Shown here one piece after another: positions 56,878 to 57,226 of a stretch of 57,226 bases of DNA. The stretch spans positions 1 to 57,226 of the forward strand of contig CDMY01000529.1 in assembly GCA_001179505.1 (NCBI GenBank), in the 5' to 3' direction. Source of the DNA: Vitrella brassicaformis (lineage: Eukaryota; Sar; Vitrellaceae). The translations under genes and the position numbers were made by a program. The notes beneath the pieces were generated by a model. It had not been told where the DNA came from and searched no databases. It saw only the letters and a list, made by a program, of their open reading frames with translations. Each line of letters starts with the position of its first letter. Position 1 is the stretch's first letter.

Positions 56878-57226
56878 GGAAACTGTCATTAACCGTAACA
56901 CTCGTCTGTGTGTCCGTGATACTCATACAAATACAGTCCCATCAGCACGCAGACTCAAACAGGCTCAAGGGGAGGAGGGATCAATCCCCGCCCCATCAGC
57001 ACACCCCAGTCCCGCAAACCCTCCCCTCCCTCCCCCACGCAGACAGAAGCTAGTCGCACGCGCGAGGGCGATAGACAAGCGAGAGCGAATCCATCCAGAC
57101 ACATGACTGAACCCCCGACCCTTCCACCCCTCCTTCTCCAACAGCGCATGAGCCATGTGGGCGATGAACACGTTGGCATCGTGTCCCCACACACCGTCAC
57201 ACGTCACCACCAGAGGGCAGAAGGTC
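56878..57226 (-). mobile_element. 3' end of a LINE-like retroelement, right copy (truncated by window edge)
   Basis: On the minus strand, an open frame enters from the edge at 57226 and ends at a TGA at 56965-56967. It reads TFCPLVVTCDGVWGHDANVF, then GWIRSRLSIALARATSFCL. This fits a motif I recall from the C-termini of reverse-transcriptase proteins in marine protists and invertebrates (PLV-DG-G-EA-F, W-R-R-SFAL-RAT-CLRG). About 90 bp of 3' UTR follow. Bases 56878-57044 are repeated exactly, inverted, at 1-167, showing this is a repeated element. The reverse-transcriptase assignment rests on this short fragment. Confidence 0.55.

Noticed and set aside
1-57226. CRISPR arrays, bacterial operons or ribosome-binding sites
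   Set aside because: Spliceosomal introns and eukaryote-specific families throughout; the tandem repeats are microsatellites without spacer structure.

Overview
This is a nuclear genomic window from a eukaryote with short, dense GT-AG introns, long GC-rich exons and very many (CA)n/(TG)n, (GTCT)n and (GGAT)n simple repeats. A CYP38-type thylakoid-lumen cyclophilin has a signal-peptide-like N-terminus ahead of a transit region and a second hydrophobic lumen-targeting segment. That points to a photosynthetic alga with a complex (secondary) plastid. My best guess is a chromerid alveolate such as Vitrella brassicaformis; this is inferred from style and gene content, not from a database match. About 17 protein genes are supported. 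For most of them the exon lengths I derived sum to a multiple of three, which I used as an internal check.

Layout, left to right: the 3' end of a retroelement (1-167); an SDP1-like patatin lipase (-, 1177-5185); a twin-CX9C mitochondrial-type small protein (+, 5540-5894); a 1216-aa helical-repeat protein of FASTK/heptatricopeptide style with a secretory leader (-, 6184-10251); a single-exon ankyrin-like protein (+, 10830-12548); an F-box-like protein with a long acidic tract (-, 13602-16895); then a duplicated two-gene block. Block copy 1 is an F-box-like gene (+, 17350-19825) plus an intact small heat-shock protein (-, 20995-21854). Copy 2 is an F-box-like gene with a frameshift (+, 22910-25359) plus a broken or re-tailed sHSP copy (-, 26348-26778). 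A tRNA-derived SINE-like cluster lies between the two copies.

The second half holds a membrane-anchored U-box protein (-, 27149-27891), AP-4 beta (+, 16 exons, 28315-32545), CYP38 (-, 9 exons, 33303-36138), a GST-like protein interrupted by a 300-N gap (+, 36503-39015), ERMP1-like M28 metallopeptidase (+, 13 exons, 40601-45130), a small secreted protein (+, 45611-46630), a large multi-pass membrane protein with an Arg-rich tail (+, 47009-50317), a small basic-tailed protein head-to-head with a PHD-finger protein (51773-52366 and 52608-54363), an alanine-rich protein of unknown role (-, 55311-56763), and a second retroelement 3' end in inverted orientation at the right edge.

Most genes form divergent pairs with short shared upstream regions (about 100-580 bp). 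Genes do not form a single pathway. Recurrent themes are ubiquitin ligase adaptors (three F-box-like genes, one U-box), membrane traffic and ER proteolysis (AP-4, ERMP1), and organelle-directed proteins.
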